Part shown: positions 25,823-34,625 of the stretch, in pieces
Numbering within the stretch: the first letter of the stretch is position 1
How the letters are laid out: the number at the start of each line of letters is the position of its first letter
Assembly: GCA_020436935.1 (NCBI GenBank)
Contig: JAGQWX010000025.1
Coordinates: 1 to 64,000 of the forward strand
Source: Saprospiraceae bacterium
GTDB lineage: Bacteria > Bacteroidota > Bacteroidia > Chitinophagales > Saprospiraceae
Reading direction: 5' to 3'
DNA length: 64,000 bases
Position numbers and translations under genes: made by a program
The notes under the pieces: generated by a model
What the model was told of the DNA's origin: nothing
The model's input: the letters and a program-made list of their open reading frames with translations, nothing else
The model's database searches: none

Positions 25823-28648
25823 TCAATCAATTGAGACTTCAATCATTGCTCCTTTATATGCAACGATTTGCCCCTGAGGCCTTGAAAAAATATCAATGCC
25901 TTTACCGGATTTTTCTGAAATCAATATCACATTAAATCGTTGTTCCTCACCAGTTTTGATGTATTGTCCTTCTCTGTTATTTATTTTCAACTTATTACTT
26001 CCATCAGAATATTGTATGTCCAGGCTGGTATAATTTCCCTTCGCAAAGCTCATATCCACACCTCCATCGTCATATAGTTGATTAGCGCCATCTGCGCCTG
26101 CAAATACATACAAGTCAATGTTCTTCAGATGCGATTCCTTTGTGCTTTGGATGTCTTCTCCCATCGCGATGATTGCTCCTGCTTTTACGAATAAAGGCAT
26201 TCTTTCGTACGGGCTTGATGCGACAATGGTTTTACCGCCTTCATAAACCTTACCGGTATAAAAATCGTACCACTTGCTTCCCTTCGGAAGATAGACATTT
26301 CTTTGACTCAAGCCCTGACTCGTAACCGGACAAACCATGATGTCCTTGCCAAACATGTATTGGTCCTTTATTTCCAAGACTTGTGGATCGTCTCCAAAAT
26401 CCATAACAAGTCCCCTCATAATTGTAAAATCTTCTAAGTGGGTTTTGGCGGCCATGCTGTAGATGTATGGCATCAACCGATACCTCAGCTGGTTGTAGTA
26501 AAGTATACTCTGATATGCCGGATGTGATTCCGGTGCGATGTTATAAATTTCCCGAAATGGATATTGACCGTGTGATCTGAAAAGCGGGCAAAAAGCACCA
26601 AACTGAAACCAACGCGTATTGAGTTCTCTCCATTCTTCTAGGGTCTCTCCTGTGCGTTCACCATCTCTTGCAAATCGATCCTCGACGGCAAATCCACCTA
26701 TGTCCATGGTCCAGTTGGGAATGCCGGAAAGCGAAAAATTGATGCCTGCAGCAATCTGGTCTTGCAGATCGCTCCATCTTGACACAATGTCTCCCGACCA
26801 AGTCACTGAGCCATATCGCTGCTGCCCTGCAAATGCAGAACGTGTAAGTATGAAAGGTCTTTGATCAGGATGCGCGGCCAACTGGCCTTCATAAACGCCC
26901 TTGCTGTTCATCAGCGAATATGCATTGAAATAAGCCTCTCCCGGTCCGATGGCTGTCTCCTTCATGTTTTCGATCCTGTCCAATATGCTGAGATTGGAAT
27001 GCATGTCAGGCTCTGTTGCATCCAGCCACCATCGGTGGAAGCCTTTGGTGTATAAGTGCTCATCGATTTGCTGCCAAAACATGTCTCTCGCCCCATTATT
27101 AAAGGGATCATAGAAGGTGTTGTGGTATCCTTTACCAATCCAATCAATCCTTTTCTTTTCGATGTTGTTGAGGAACAAGTATCCCTTGGCTTTCATCTCT
27201 TCATAATGCGGAATTCCTTCGTAATACTTGGGCCAAACCGAGATCATAATGTCTATTTTTTGCGCCGTCAGACTCTCGTTCATAAATTCCGGTGAAGGAA
27301 ATCTGAGGCTGTCAAATTCATGCGATCCCCATTCACTTTCCGGCCAGTAATTCCAGTCGAGTACGATGTTATCGATCGGTATTTTTTTTGCTCTGAAAGT
27401 TGCCGCAGCCTGGAGTAACTCCTCCTGTGTTTTGTAGCGTTCCCTGCTTTGCCAGAATCCATATGCCGACTTGGGCAACATGCTGCTTTTGCCAGTGAGC
27501 TGTCTGTATCCTGCAATGATTTCATCGGCATTATCACCATTCACAAAATAATAATCAATTTTTTTACCGGCATCGGAGGTAAATCTGATCTTGTTTTGAT
27601 CTTCATCACCCATGGGATCAAGATGGGTAAGGCTCATATATCCTCCATTGGGCTGCCACTCAATCCTGAGATCAACCGGCTTATTTGATTCCATCATCAC
27701 TTCAAAAGGATTGGACCAGGGATTCCAGTTCTGCCTCCACTTATCAAATATGAGTTCACCATTGACCCAAAGCTTGAAATAACTTGAGGCATAAAGCAAA
27801 AACTTGTGCCGGCCTGCAACGGCAGAATTTATTTTCCCTTCGAAAATGATTTTATCTACTTCATTTGATTTTGGTAGGGCCTCATATCCGGGCGTTTCCA
27901 GATACTGATAGTCGATGGTTTTTACCTGTTTCCTGGAGACTTCTTTCCCGCCTTTCAGCCATATTTCCGTAAGGCCTTCATCCTGCCCATTTGCCGAAGA
28001 AAGCTTTAGGTTCTCAAGCTGTTCATATGGTCTCGGATCTCCGAATCTGGTGATGGAATAATTGTCCCAAAGGAGTCCGTAATTTTTGCTGGAATATAAA
28101 AATGGTACAACGGCGACGATATTGTGCTGGGTAAGGTCTACATCCTTCCCTTTATAATTCATGTATCCATGCTGGTGCTGGCCCAGCCCATAAAGTGCCT
28201 CGTCTTCAGGAGATTCAAAAGTCTGCCCCACTTTTGACCATTGCTCGAGATGACTGCTCTCCCAAATTCTGGACTTGCTTTTTTCTGAAAGCTTAAGGCG
28301 GCCTTTATCATCATAAAATGAAACGACATCCATATTTTTGTCTACCAAAACGGTGATGGATTGTGATCTTGCAACTACAAAATCCAGGCTGTCCTTTACT
28401 TCAAAATTGCCCTGGTATTTCAAGCCCTCTTCGAGCATCAGGCTATTGACTTCAGGAAAACTTTTTTGATTGGTCGCTTCTACTCTGACAATATCATCAG
28501 CAACAAATGACAGTCTAAGCTGATGATCATCAATAGGTATGGTGATGGTGTTATTGATCTGAACAAGGTTGGCGGTTTTTGTTCCACATGAGATGCACAA
28601 AATACCAATGAGGATATTTAAAAGATGACAAAGTCTGAGCGCGGGCAT
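25823..28648 (-). CDS. GH31 alpha-xylosidase-like glycoside hydrolase with PA14 insert, lipoprotein
   Basis: Probably removes alpha-xylosyl (or alpha-glucosyl) groups from xyloglucan- or hemicellulose-derived oligosaccharides. From the ATG at 28648 it has 941 residues with a lipoprotein signal (LLNILIGILCISC). An N-terminal beta domain is interrupted at about 205-330 by a PA14-like insert (AGRHKFLLYASSYFKLWVNG), as in XylS-type alpha-xylosidases of Cellvibrio and Bacteroides. The GH31 barrel has the nucleophile in RWWLDATEPDMHS near 545 and the acid/base Asp in YGSVTWSGDIVSRW near 615. In-frame residues up to 28726 would precede a hydrophobic signal and are unlikely. It is upstream of and parallel to the araR-like gene, with a 250-base gap. 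Confidence 0.9.
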   Translation of the reverse strand: MPALRLCHLLNILIGILCISCGTKTANLVQINNTITIPIDDHQLRLSFVADDIVRVEATNQKSFPEVNSLMLEEGLKYQGNFEVKDSLDFVVARSQSITVLVDKNMDVVSFYDDKGRLKLSEKSKSRIWESSHLEQWSKVGQTFESPEDEALYGLGQHQHGYMNYKGKDVDLTQHNIVAVVPFLYSSKNYGLLWDNYSITRFGDPRPYEQLENLKLSSANGQDEGLTEIWLKGGKEVSRKQVKTIDYQYLETPGYEALPKSNEVDKIIFEGKINSAVAGRHKFLLYASSYFKLWVNGELIFDKWRQNWNPWSNPFEVMMESNKPVDLRIEWQPNGGYMSLTHLDPMGDEDQNKIRFTSDAGKKIDYYFVNGDNADEIIAGYRQLTGKSSMLPKSAYGFWQSRERYKTQEELLQAAATFRAKKIPIDNIVLDWNYWPESEWGSHEFDSLRFPSPEFMNESLTAQKIDIMISVWPKYYEGIPHYEEMKAKGYLFLNNIEKKRIDWIGKGYHNTFYDPFNNGARDMFWQQIDEHLYTKGFHRWWLDATEPDMHSNLSILDRIENMKETAIGPGEAYFNAYSLMNSKGVYEGQLAAHPDQRPFILTRSAFAGQQRYGSVTWSGDIVSRWSDLQDQIAAGINFSLSGIPNWTMDIGGFAVEDRFARDGERTGETLEEWRELNTRWFQFGAFCPLFRSHGQYPFREIYNIAPESHPAYQSILYYNQLRYRLMPYIYSMAAKTHLEDFTIMRGLVMDFGDDPQVLEIKDQYMFGKDIMVCPVTSQGLSQRNVYLPKGSKWYDFYTGKVYEGGKTIVASSPYERMPLFVKAGAIIAMGEDIQSTKESHLKNIDLYVFAGADGANQLYDDGGVDMSFAKGNYTSLDIQYSDGSNKLKINNREGQYIKTGEEQRFNVILISEKSGKGIDIFSRPQGQIVAYKGAMIEVSID

Positions 28649-29022
28649 AATAAACGATTTATAATTCAGCATTAAAATTAAGGGTAGCCTTCCCAAATGC
28701 TGAATAAATGGCAGAATTTGTGTCATTAGGCGGGTATTTTCACAAAAATCTGGAAATACGGGATTTCTTAAGCCTCTTTAAAAGGATTGTATCACAATGG
28801 GGCTAAAATAAATTTTTAATAATCCTTTGCCGAATATTATTTTTGAATGGACTTTGTCATGCTGTATTGAGTGATTTTGGAGTGTAACTTTTATTTTCAT
28901 TGACATCATTGATCAGATTGGGAAACAGGCCCTATGGAATTGCTCAATTTTAGCAAGGAAGAATCAGACATCACGATTACTGTTCAACAGCATTTATTTC
29001 TCATTTGTACAGCAATATCTGT
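28649..29022. promoter_or_regulatory. Divergent control region between GH31 and the AraC-fusion regulator
   Basis: A 374-base region with no gene. A 9-base-arm inverted repeat, ATTCAGCAT at 28664-28672 and ATGCTGAAT at 28697-28705, would form a leader hairpin in the GH31 transcript or act as a spaced operator. A TATTTTTG near 28836 resembles a -7 box towards the regulator but lacks a suitably spaced -33 element. The rest is AT-rich. Confidence 0.45.
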
Positions 29023-30696
29023 ATGCAGTTCAAAAAACCAAATACAAACTATACCAGAAGTGGCCGTATCAATATAGCCTATCAATGTTTTGGAGAAGGC
29101 CCTGTTGACCTGGTGTACATTCCTGGCTGGGTCTCAAATATTGATCTGATGTGGTCGTGCCCTGAGCTGGTTCATTTCCTTACAACTTTGTCCCGTTTGG
29201 CCAGAATCATACTTTTTGACAAAAGAGGTACGGGACTGTCTGACAGGGTGGTAGAACTTTCCACTATTGAAGAAAGAATGGACGATATAAGGGCAGTTAT
29301 GGACGCCGTTGGTTCAGAAAAAGCCATATTATTTGGTCATTCAGAAGGAGGATCAGCATCGGCATTGTTTGCCGCCACATATCCCAATCGTACGATTGCC
29401 CTCATTACTTTTGGGGTTTTTGCCAAGCGCCGCTATGCTCCTGACTATCCATGGGCGCCCACAGATGCTGAGCGTCAAAAGGTCTATGACATGATTGAAA
29501 ATTCCTGGGGTAGCGGAGCCATGCACCTGGAAACCCTGGCTCCCTCAAAAGCATCCGACCACATTTTCATGGAATGGCTGGCAAACTACTTCAGGTCTGG
29601 TGCAAGTCCGAGTGCTGCTTTGGTGCTTACCAAGATGAATACTGATGTTGACATCATTGGTATTTTGGGCAGCATACGCGTGCCGACACTTTTGATGCAA
29701 AGGACCAACGACATCGACGTCAAAATAGAAGAAGGAAGATTCATAGCTGAACGCATCAAAGGGGCACGTTTTGTGGAATTCGATGGCAATGACCATTTGT
29801 TTTGGGCTGGAAATACACAAGAAGTCCTGGATGAAATGGAAAGATTCATCTCCAGACTACAAATCAAGGACCACCATCAGGTACAGTTGCTTACCGTTGC
29901 TGAAATCAGCTTCAAAGCGCTCCCCGCCGATAAAGAAGTCTTTTCACATCTGGAATTTTCAAGCCTCGAAGACCTCATCAAAAGGTACCGCGGACAAATT
30001 GTTAGTTATAGCGAAAGCAACATACTCGCCACTTTTGAAGGCCCAAGCAAAGCGGTACATTGCGCTCTTGATGTATTGACTAAGCTTAGCGATCATTCGG
30101 TCATTGCTGGTGTTTGTGTGCATATCGGTGAATGTCGGGTCAAGGATGGTTTGCCTATGCTTGATGAAGTTTCTACCATTGTTGCAGGTATTTCAGATCA
30201 ACTTTTCTCACGCCAGGTTTTGGTCAGTCAGACAGTTAAAAACCTTTTGTCCGGTTCGGGTCTTCAATTCAAAAATGCCGGATCAATGACGCGCATGAAT
30301 GGTGGAGTATTGGATTTGTTTTCTGTACATGATGAATTGATGATGGAAAATTCGCCCAAAGTTCGGCCCGAAAGGAAAATTGTCAACGACTCATTTTTGG
30401 AAAATGTGTTGCAGTGTATAGAGAACAACATCAGCAATGAGTTTTTCGGAGTCGAAAATCTTTGCAAGGACCTTGGTATTGGCGAGCGGCAATTGCAGCG
30501 AAAATTGAAATCAGTCAGCAATAAAACACCCAACCAGATGATCAGGTCGGTAAGGCTTCACTTCGCCAAACAGCTCATACAAAGCCAAAACAAAAACATT
30601 TCTGAGGCTGCATTTCAAACCGGCTTCTCCAATTTGTCCTACTTCACCAAGTGCTTTAAAGAAGAATTTGGAACACTGCCTTCAATGTTATTCTAA
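29023..30696 (+). CDS. Three-domain regulator: alpha/beta hydrolase, degenerate class III cyclase-like domain, AraC-type HTH
   Basis: A 557-residue cytoplasmic protein starting at ATG 29023; a TTG at 29005 would add six residues. Residues 15-275 form an alpha/beta hydrolase with nucleophile Ser107 in FGHSEGG, a plausible Asp in LLMQRTNDID and His in FDGNDHLFW. Residues about 290-445 resemble the class III nucleotide-cyclase homology domain found fused to hydrolases (ILATFEGPSKAVHCALDV, VHIGECRV, VLVSQTVKNLLSGSGLQF). Both metal-binding Asp positions are lost, so it is probably not catalytic. Residues about 455-557 are an AraC-type double helix-turn-helix (ENLCKDLGIGERQLQRKLK, ISEAAFQTGFSNLSYFTKCFKEEFG). 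It probably senses a small molecule and controls the nearby glycine-rich genes, whose promoter has repeated sites; that target is inferred. Confidence 0.85.
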   Translation: MQFKKPNTNYTRSGRINIAYQCFGEGPVDLVYIPGWVSNIDLMWSCPELVHFLTTLSRLARIILFDKRGTGLSDRVVELSTIEERMDDIRAVMDAVGSEKAILFGHSEGGSASALFAATYPNRTIALITFGVFAKRRYAPDYPWAPTDAERQKVYDMIENSWGSGAMHLETLAPSKASDHIFMEWLANYFRSGASPSAALVLTKMNTDVDIIGILGSIRVPTLLMQRTNDIDVKIEEGRFIAERIKGARFVEFDGNDHLFWAGNTQEVLDEMERFISRLQIKDHHQVQLLTVAEISFKALPADKEVFSHLEFSSLEDLIKRYRGQIVSYSESNILATFEGPSKAVHCALDVLTKLSDHSVIAGVCVHIGECRVKDGLPMLDEVSTIVAGISDQLFSRQVLVSQTVKNLLSGSGLQFKNAGSMTRMNGGVLDLFSVHDELMMENSPKVRPERKIVNDSFLENVLQCIENNISNEFFGVENLCKDLGIGERQLQRKLKSVSNKTPNQMIRSVRLHFAKQLIQSQNKNISEAAFQTGFSNLSYFTKCFKEEFGTLPSMLF

Positions 30697-30723
30697 AATC
30701 TGGTAAATGATAAACTATTGATT

Positions 30724-30960
30724 ATGAGAATAAAACTCAATTTGACCATTGAAGAATTATTGGCAAAGAAGGTAAAAGTATACGCTGAAAAGAAAAATAT
30801 TTCGGTATCTAAGTTGGTTGAAAATTTATTAAAATCCGAGCTGGAATCTAATGAAAAGCCTAGAAATCTGACGAAGTTTGCCGGATTATTAGATGGACAG
30901 CTGTCCGAAGAAGCTGTTGCAGAATTAAAAGAAAAAAGATCACAAAAATACAGGTACTGA
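30724..30960 (+). CDS. Antitoxin-like small protein (DUF6364 type, ribbon-helix-helix-like)
   Basis: A 78-residue protein from the ATG at 30724; a TTG at 30718 would add two residues. The N-terminal part MRIKLNLTIEELLAKKVKVYAEKKNISVSKLVENLLKSEL has the strand-helix-helix pattern of ribbon-helix-helix antitoxins of PIN toxins. The C-terminal tail (LSEEAVAELKEKRSQKYRY) is the kind that wraps a partner toxin. Immediately downstream, overlapping its stop, is the start of a PIN domain that breaks off after 30 codons. The pair is thus a decayed VapBC-like module, with this gene the surviving antitoxin. DUF6364 naming is from memory and moderately sure. Confidence 0.65.
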   Translation: MRIKLNLTIEELLAKKVKVYAEKKNISVSKLVENLLKSELESNEKPRNLTKFAGLLDGQLSEEAVAELKEKRSQKYRY

Positions 30961-31051
30961 AATTTTTGTAGATACGAATGTTATCCATTTCTTGTTGCAT
31001 TCGAAACGTCCCCACCACTTACCTTCCAAACGAATATTTCAAAAGATATAG
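30959..31051 (+). pseudogene. Truncated PIN-domain toxin remnant (VapC-like)
   Basis: In the +1 frame relative to the antitoxin, overlapping its stop codon, the sequence reads EIFVDTNVIHFLLHSKRPHH and continues for ten more codons to a TAG. The IFVDTNVI segment with its acidic residue is the first active-site strand of PIN ribonucleases. Normal VapC proteins have about 130 residues; here the remaining motifs are gone and no ATG precedes the frame. It is therefore a non-functional leftover of the toxin paired with the upstream antitoxin. Confidence 0.6.
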
Positions 31052-31190
31052 TAAGGTTGATTGGCATGTTACAGCAAGGGCAAATAGGTTCTTCTCGTAA
31101 ATAGAATTGACTACATCATCCATGAAAAAGTCCATTGGATTTACACAAATATCCTGGTGAAATGGTTCATTGTCGGAATATTATCAATCA

Positions 31191-31253
31191 TGTCGGTTTT
31201 GTGATATCACAGGTCGGAAATCAGTCAAGTTTTGCCGTTTTTGTGATAACATG
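31191..31253. promoter_or_regulatory. Two phased operator-like repeats upstream of the glycine-rich genes
   Basis: Two copies of a similar element, TGTCGGTTTTGTGATATCAC (31191-31210) and TGCCGTTTTTGTGATAACATG without its final G (from 31233), share TTTTGTGATA beginning exactly 42 bases apart, four helical turns. The second copy is also flanked by GCCGT/ACGGC arms and covers the place where a -33 element would lie for the -7 box at 31271. This is typical of an activator-dependent promoter. The AraC-fusion protein encoded just upstream is the natural candidate to bind them (inference). Confidence 0.55.
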
Positions 31254-31270
31254 ACGGCATGTGGAGGTCA

Positions 31271-31278
31271 TAATTTTG
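31271..31278 (+). promoter_or_regulatory. Candidate -7 box TAATTTTG of the glycine-rich operon
   Basis: TAATTTTG matches the Bacteroidota -7 consensus TAnnTTTG and lies 44 bases before the ATG at 31323, giving a leader of about 38 bases. No TTTG is found 19-21 bases upstream; that place is occupied by the second operator-like repeat. Confidence 0.45.
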
Positions 31279-31322
31279 TGTGTATTAAATTCAAAATTTG
31301 ATTGACTCTAAAATTCCACATC

Positions 31323-32243
31323 ATGAAATTCTGTTTTAATTTCACTAAAAACGCCATTCCAACCTTGGCTCTTGCTTTTCTGCTTTTTGGATTAAATGCT
31401 CAGAATGTAGGTATAGGCACCAGCAAACCCACTGAAAAATTGGACGTAAATGGCAATATCAATTTAAGTGGTAATCTTCTTATAAATGGTGCAAGTGGAC
31501 TGCCGGGCCAAGTGCTGGCTATGGATGGAGGCACACTTCGTTGGATGGATAAGAGCAGGTTTAAGCAAACAGCAATTTTTAGGTCTGCAGGACCGGACAT
31601 ATTTACCGTACCTCCAGGTGTCACTGAAATTTTGATTGAAATGTGGGGAGCAGGAGGAGGGGGACATTTCCCCGGAGGTGGCGGAGGAAGTGGTGGATAC
31701 TGGATTGGAAGCCTGACTGTTGAAGAAGGAAATGTCATCAGTCTTGCAATAGGTATAGGTGGATCTGCTGGTGTTTTGAGTAATGATGCAGGTAATGGTG
31801 GTAATACTTCATTTAATTTTGGAGACTTTAATGTCATTTGTGAAGGTGGCGGTGGTGCTGATAGTCTGATTAGTAACAATGTGGAATTTTATCGCGGGGG
31901 GAAAGGCGGGGACGGCCTTAAGAATACTTCTTCTGTACCTTTCACCTACAAAAGCTTTTTTTTCATTGATGGCGAATATGGTATCCCCACAACCATAGAT
32001 TTTATGGAAACAGCTAATGGGGTATTTGGCAAAGTAGTAAATTACGGAACAGGAGGTATAGCTCCTTATTCAGGCAACCCAAAAGCAGCACCGGTGAGGG
32101 CGGTTTTTTCTTCAAATGGTTCGGTCCTGACCAGATCGCATAGAAAAACAATAGATAGCGCTCCCTTTGGGTGCGGCGGCACGCCTATGGCAATAAGTGG
32201 CGGTCAGGCTGGGGGACATGGGCTTATTATCATTTATTTCTAA
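31323..32243 (+). CDS. Secreted glycine-rich protein, copy 1
   Basis: A 306-residue exported protein from the ATG at 31323. A signal peptide (ALAFLLFGLNAQ) leads into QNVGIGTSKPTEKLDVNGNINLSGNL, an N-terminal module shared by many Bacteroidota secreted proteins and like phage tail-fibre linkers. After residue 95 a strand-rich segment FTVPPGVTEILIEMWGAGGGG begins a glycine-rich domain, followed by a GGGGGSGGYW patch. This is the pattern of surface or adhesin-like glycine-rich proteins. It is a clear paralogue of the next gene, 32 bases downstream. A matrix or adhesion role is inferred. Confidence 0.75.
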   Translation: MKFCFNFTKNAIPTLALAFLLFGLNAQNVGIGTSKPTEKLDVNGNINLSGNLLINGASGLPGQVLAMDGGTLRWMDKSRFKQTAIFRSAGPDIFTVPPGVTEILIEMWGAGGGGHFPGGGGGSGGYWIGSLTVEEGNVISLAIGIGGSAGVLSNDAGNGGNTSFNFGDFNVICEGGGGADSLISNNVEFYRGGKGGDGLKNTSSVPFTYKSFFFIDGEYGIPTTIDFMETANGVFGKVVNYGTGGIAPYSGNPKAAPVRAVFSSNGSVLTRSHRKTIDSAPFGCGGTPMAISGGQAGGHGLIIIYF

Positions 32244-32275
32244 TAACAATAATTAATCGATAAAATTTAAAGATC

Positions 32276-33154
32276 ATGTTAAGATTAGCATATGCCCTAG
32301 TATTCATATCTTATTTCACTTCTTTGACTGGTCAAAATGTTGGGATAGGCATCCCAAGTCCTAATGAAAAACTGGATGTGGCTGGAAATATCAACCTCAC
32401 CGGAAATCTGATGGTCAATGGGAGCGCAGGGCAAGATGGCCAGTTCCTCAGTATGAAAGGAGGAGCTATGCAGTGGGTAAACAAAGATCGTTTTCAGAAA
32501 GTGATTTTATTTACCTCTTCTGGTACTTTCACTGTTCCTGAAAATACCAATGAAATTCTGGTTGAAATATGGGGTGCCGGGGGTGGTGGCCACAATCCTG
32601 GAGGTGGTGGAGGAAGTGGTGGCTACATGCTTTGCCCTTTTCCGATCAGTTCTGGTACAAGTGTAACTGTCACTATTGGAACTGGTGGTTCCGGTGGAGG
32701 TCCCAACCTAAATGCTACTTCAGGAACTTCAACTCAGGTTGCATTACCGGGAGTACTACTCACAGCATCTGGAGGCGGATTTGCCGATTCAACCAAAACA
32801 GCTACACTACAAAGATATATAGGTGGTGGAGGGGGACTTACAGGTGCTACGCCAACAAGTTTTAAAAACTTTTATGCCGTAAATGGCAATTCAGGTTCAC
32901 CAAGTTTTGAATCGTATATGGCAGTTTCTCCAACCCTTTACCGAGTTGTCTCATATTTAGGTATCGGGGGTATTGCACCCTTCTCAGGATTCGATCCTGA
33001 TCCTGTCTCCACAAAATATATTGATGAAAATGGGGTCAGTCACTTTTCAAATTGGAATTTCAATAATTCAAAATTTGGCAATGGTGGTTCAGTGCATCCA
33101 TCCTCAACCAATGGTCTTGCCGGTGGCAATGGCAGGGTCATTATATATTATTAA
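32276..33154 (+). CDS. Secreted glycine-rich protein, copy 2
   Basis: A 292-residue paralogue of the preceding protein, in tandem. It has a signal peptide (MLRLAYALVFISYFTSLTG), the same QNVGIG...EKLDVAGNINLTGNL module, FTVPENTNEILVEIWGAGGGG and a GGGGGSGGYML patch. Both end in a similar beta-strand segment (GGNGRVIIYY here, GGHGLIIIYF in copy 1), so the C-termini are homologous too. There is no T9SS sorting domain. Thirty-two bases separate it from copy 1 and 41 from the aminotransferase, so the three genes probably share one transcript started at about 31285. Confidence 0.75.
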   Translation: MLRLAYALVFISYFTSLTGQNVGIGIPSPNEKLDVAGNINLTGNLMVNGSAGQDGQFLSMKGGAMQWVNKDRFQKVILFTSSGTFTVPENTNEILVEIWGAGGGGHNPGGGGGSGGYMLCPFPISSGTSVTVTIGTGGSGGGPNLNATSGTSTQVALPGVLLTASGGGFADSTKTATLQRYIGGGGGLTGATPTSFKNFYAVNGNSGSPSFESYMAVSPTLYRVVSYLGIGGIAPFSGFDPDPVSTKYIDENGVSHFSNWNFNNSKFGNGGSVHPSSTNGLAGGNGRVIIYY

Positions 33155-33195
33155 ACCAAATCATCCAAATTAAATAACTCCATCAAAAAACAAAC

Positions 33196-34575
33196 ATGCT
33201 GACCATACAAAATCTGGAACAGGAAGAAAGAATTGCTCATGACCATTACTTCGAACAGCTTTTTGATAAAGAATTTTTTAGACTGGAAGAGGGCAATCAT
33301 ACCTACCTCGATTTCACAGGAGGAGGGCTGTTTGCCCATTCTCAGATCAAAGTACATTTTGATTTGCTCAGCCAGAATACACTGGGCAATCCACATTCTG
33401 TCAACCCCACATCCCACCTGTCCACTGTCTTTGCTTCATATGCAAGGAAAACCGTTATCGAATTTTTCAATGCGCACGATTATACCTGCATTTTTACGGC
33501 AAATGCCAGTCATGCCTTAAAAATTGTTGGAGAGTCCTACCCATTTGGGCCGGATACTTCCTTTGCCCTGACCGCAGACAATCACAATTCTGTGAATGGA
33601 TTAAGAATCTTCGCACAGAACAAAAGAGCTATAGTATCCTACATTCCATTATTGGAAGACCTCACTGTAGATGATGAGGTCATGGCAAAAACCCTGCATT
33701 CCCCACAACCATTTTCACACAAACTACTGGCGTATCCGGCGCAATCCAATGCAAGCGGCATCAAACACTCTCTGGATTGGATTAAGGTAGCACAAAACAA
33801 TGGCTGGGACGTATTGCTGGATGCCGCAGCATTCGTTCCCACTTCGCCCTTGGACCTTTCTGTACATCAACCTGATTTTGTGACACTCTCTTTTTACAAA
33901 ATGTTTGGCTACCCCACAGGAATAGGTTGTCTGCTCGTAAAAAATTCAAGTTTTCATAAATTGAAAAAGTCATGGTTTGCCGGTGGCACTGTGAAACTGG
34001 TTTCCGTGACATCAGCTCATCATTTTTTGCAGGACGATCATGAAAAATTTGAGGACGGCACCATCAATTATCTGGCCTTACCTGCGGTAAAGTCGGGTCT
34101 GGATTTTTTGTCCTCCATTGGGATGAACAGAATCTCTGAGCGGGTAAATGCATTGCAAAACTATGCGGTCCAGCGGCTGAAATCCCTGAAACATACCTCG
34201 GGTCAAAAAATGGTCGGCATTTACGGGCCTCCAAACAGAAAAAACATGGGCGGTACAATCACCATGGTGATCTATGATGCTCTGGGCCAAAAAATTCCAT
34301 TTGAAGAAATAGAACAAAAAGCATCCAATGCCAACATTTCACTCCGCGCAGGCTGCTTTTGCAATCCCGGTGTGGACGAACAAATGAACGCCATAGATAA
34401 CATAGCCATAGATGATTATTTTATAAAAGCCCGGGAAGGCAATTACAAAGAAATGATGGAACACACTGGGATAAGGCGGGGAGCAGTAAGGATTTCTGTG
34501 GGCATCGCAACCCGTCAAAAAGACATCGACACTTTTATAGCTTTCCTTGATTCTTACCGAAATCGAATACTATAA
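33196..34575 (+). CDS. Class V PLP-dependent aminotransferase, cysteine-desulfurase/MOCOS-like
   Basis: A 459-residue cytoplasmic PLP enzyme of aminotransferase class V. YLDFTGGGLFAHSQI lies near 35. The cofactor-ring region is in DVLLDAAAFVPTSPLDL near 210, and the Schiff-base Lys is in VTLSFYKMFGYPTGIG near 237. A candidate catalytic Cys lies in SLRAGCFCNPGVDE near 386, as in Moco sulfurase and SufS-type desulfurases. It resembles the N-terminal domain of molybdenum cofactor sulfurase more than IscS. The sulfur acceptor is unknown. It follows the glycine-rich genes, an odd neighbour for secreted proteins, and converges with the TonB receptor gene. Confidence 0.8.
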   Translation: MLTIQNLEQEERIAHDHYFEQLFDKEFFRLEEGNHTYLDFTGGGLFAHSQIKVHFDLLSQNTLGNPHSVNPTSHLSTVFASYARKTVIEFFNAHDYTCIFTANASHALKIVGESYPFGPDTSFALTADNHNSVNGLRIFAQNKRAIVSYIPLLEDLTVDDEVMAKTLHSPQPFSHKLLAYPAQSNASGIKHSLDWIKVAQNNGWDVLLDAAAFVPTSPLDLSVHQPDFVTLSFYKMFGYPTGIGCLLVKNSSFHKLKKSWFAGGTVKLVSVTSAHHFLQDDHEKFEDGTINYLALPAVKSGLDFLSSIGMNRISERVNALQNYAVQRLKSLKHTSGQKMVGIYGPPNRKNMGGTITMVIYDALGQKIPFEEIEQKASNANISLRAGCFCNPGVDEQMNAIDNIAIDDYFIKAREGNYKEMMEHTGIRRGAVRISVGIATRQKDIDTFIAFLDSYRNRIL

Positions 34576-34625
34576 ACGAACCACCCGATAATAGACAAAA
34601 ACCATAATTCCACTTTGACCGGGCC

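Noticed and set aside
28830-28850. Complete promoter for the AraC-fusion gene (CTTTG and TATTTTTG)
   Set aside because: The two elements are only eight bases apart, far short of the usual 19-21.
31201-31212. TGTGATATCACA as a CRP site
   Set aside because: The half-sites are separated by two bases rather than the six of CRP sites; the recurrence of TTTTGTGATA 42 bases away explains it better.
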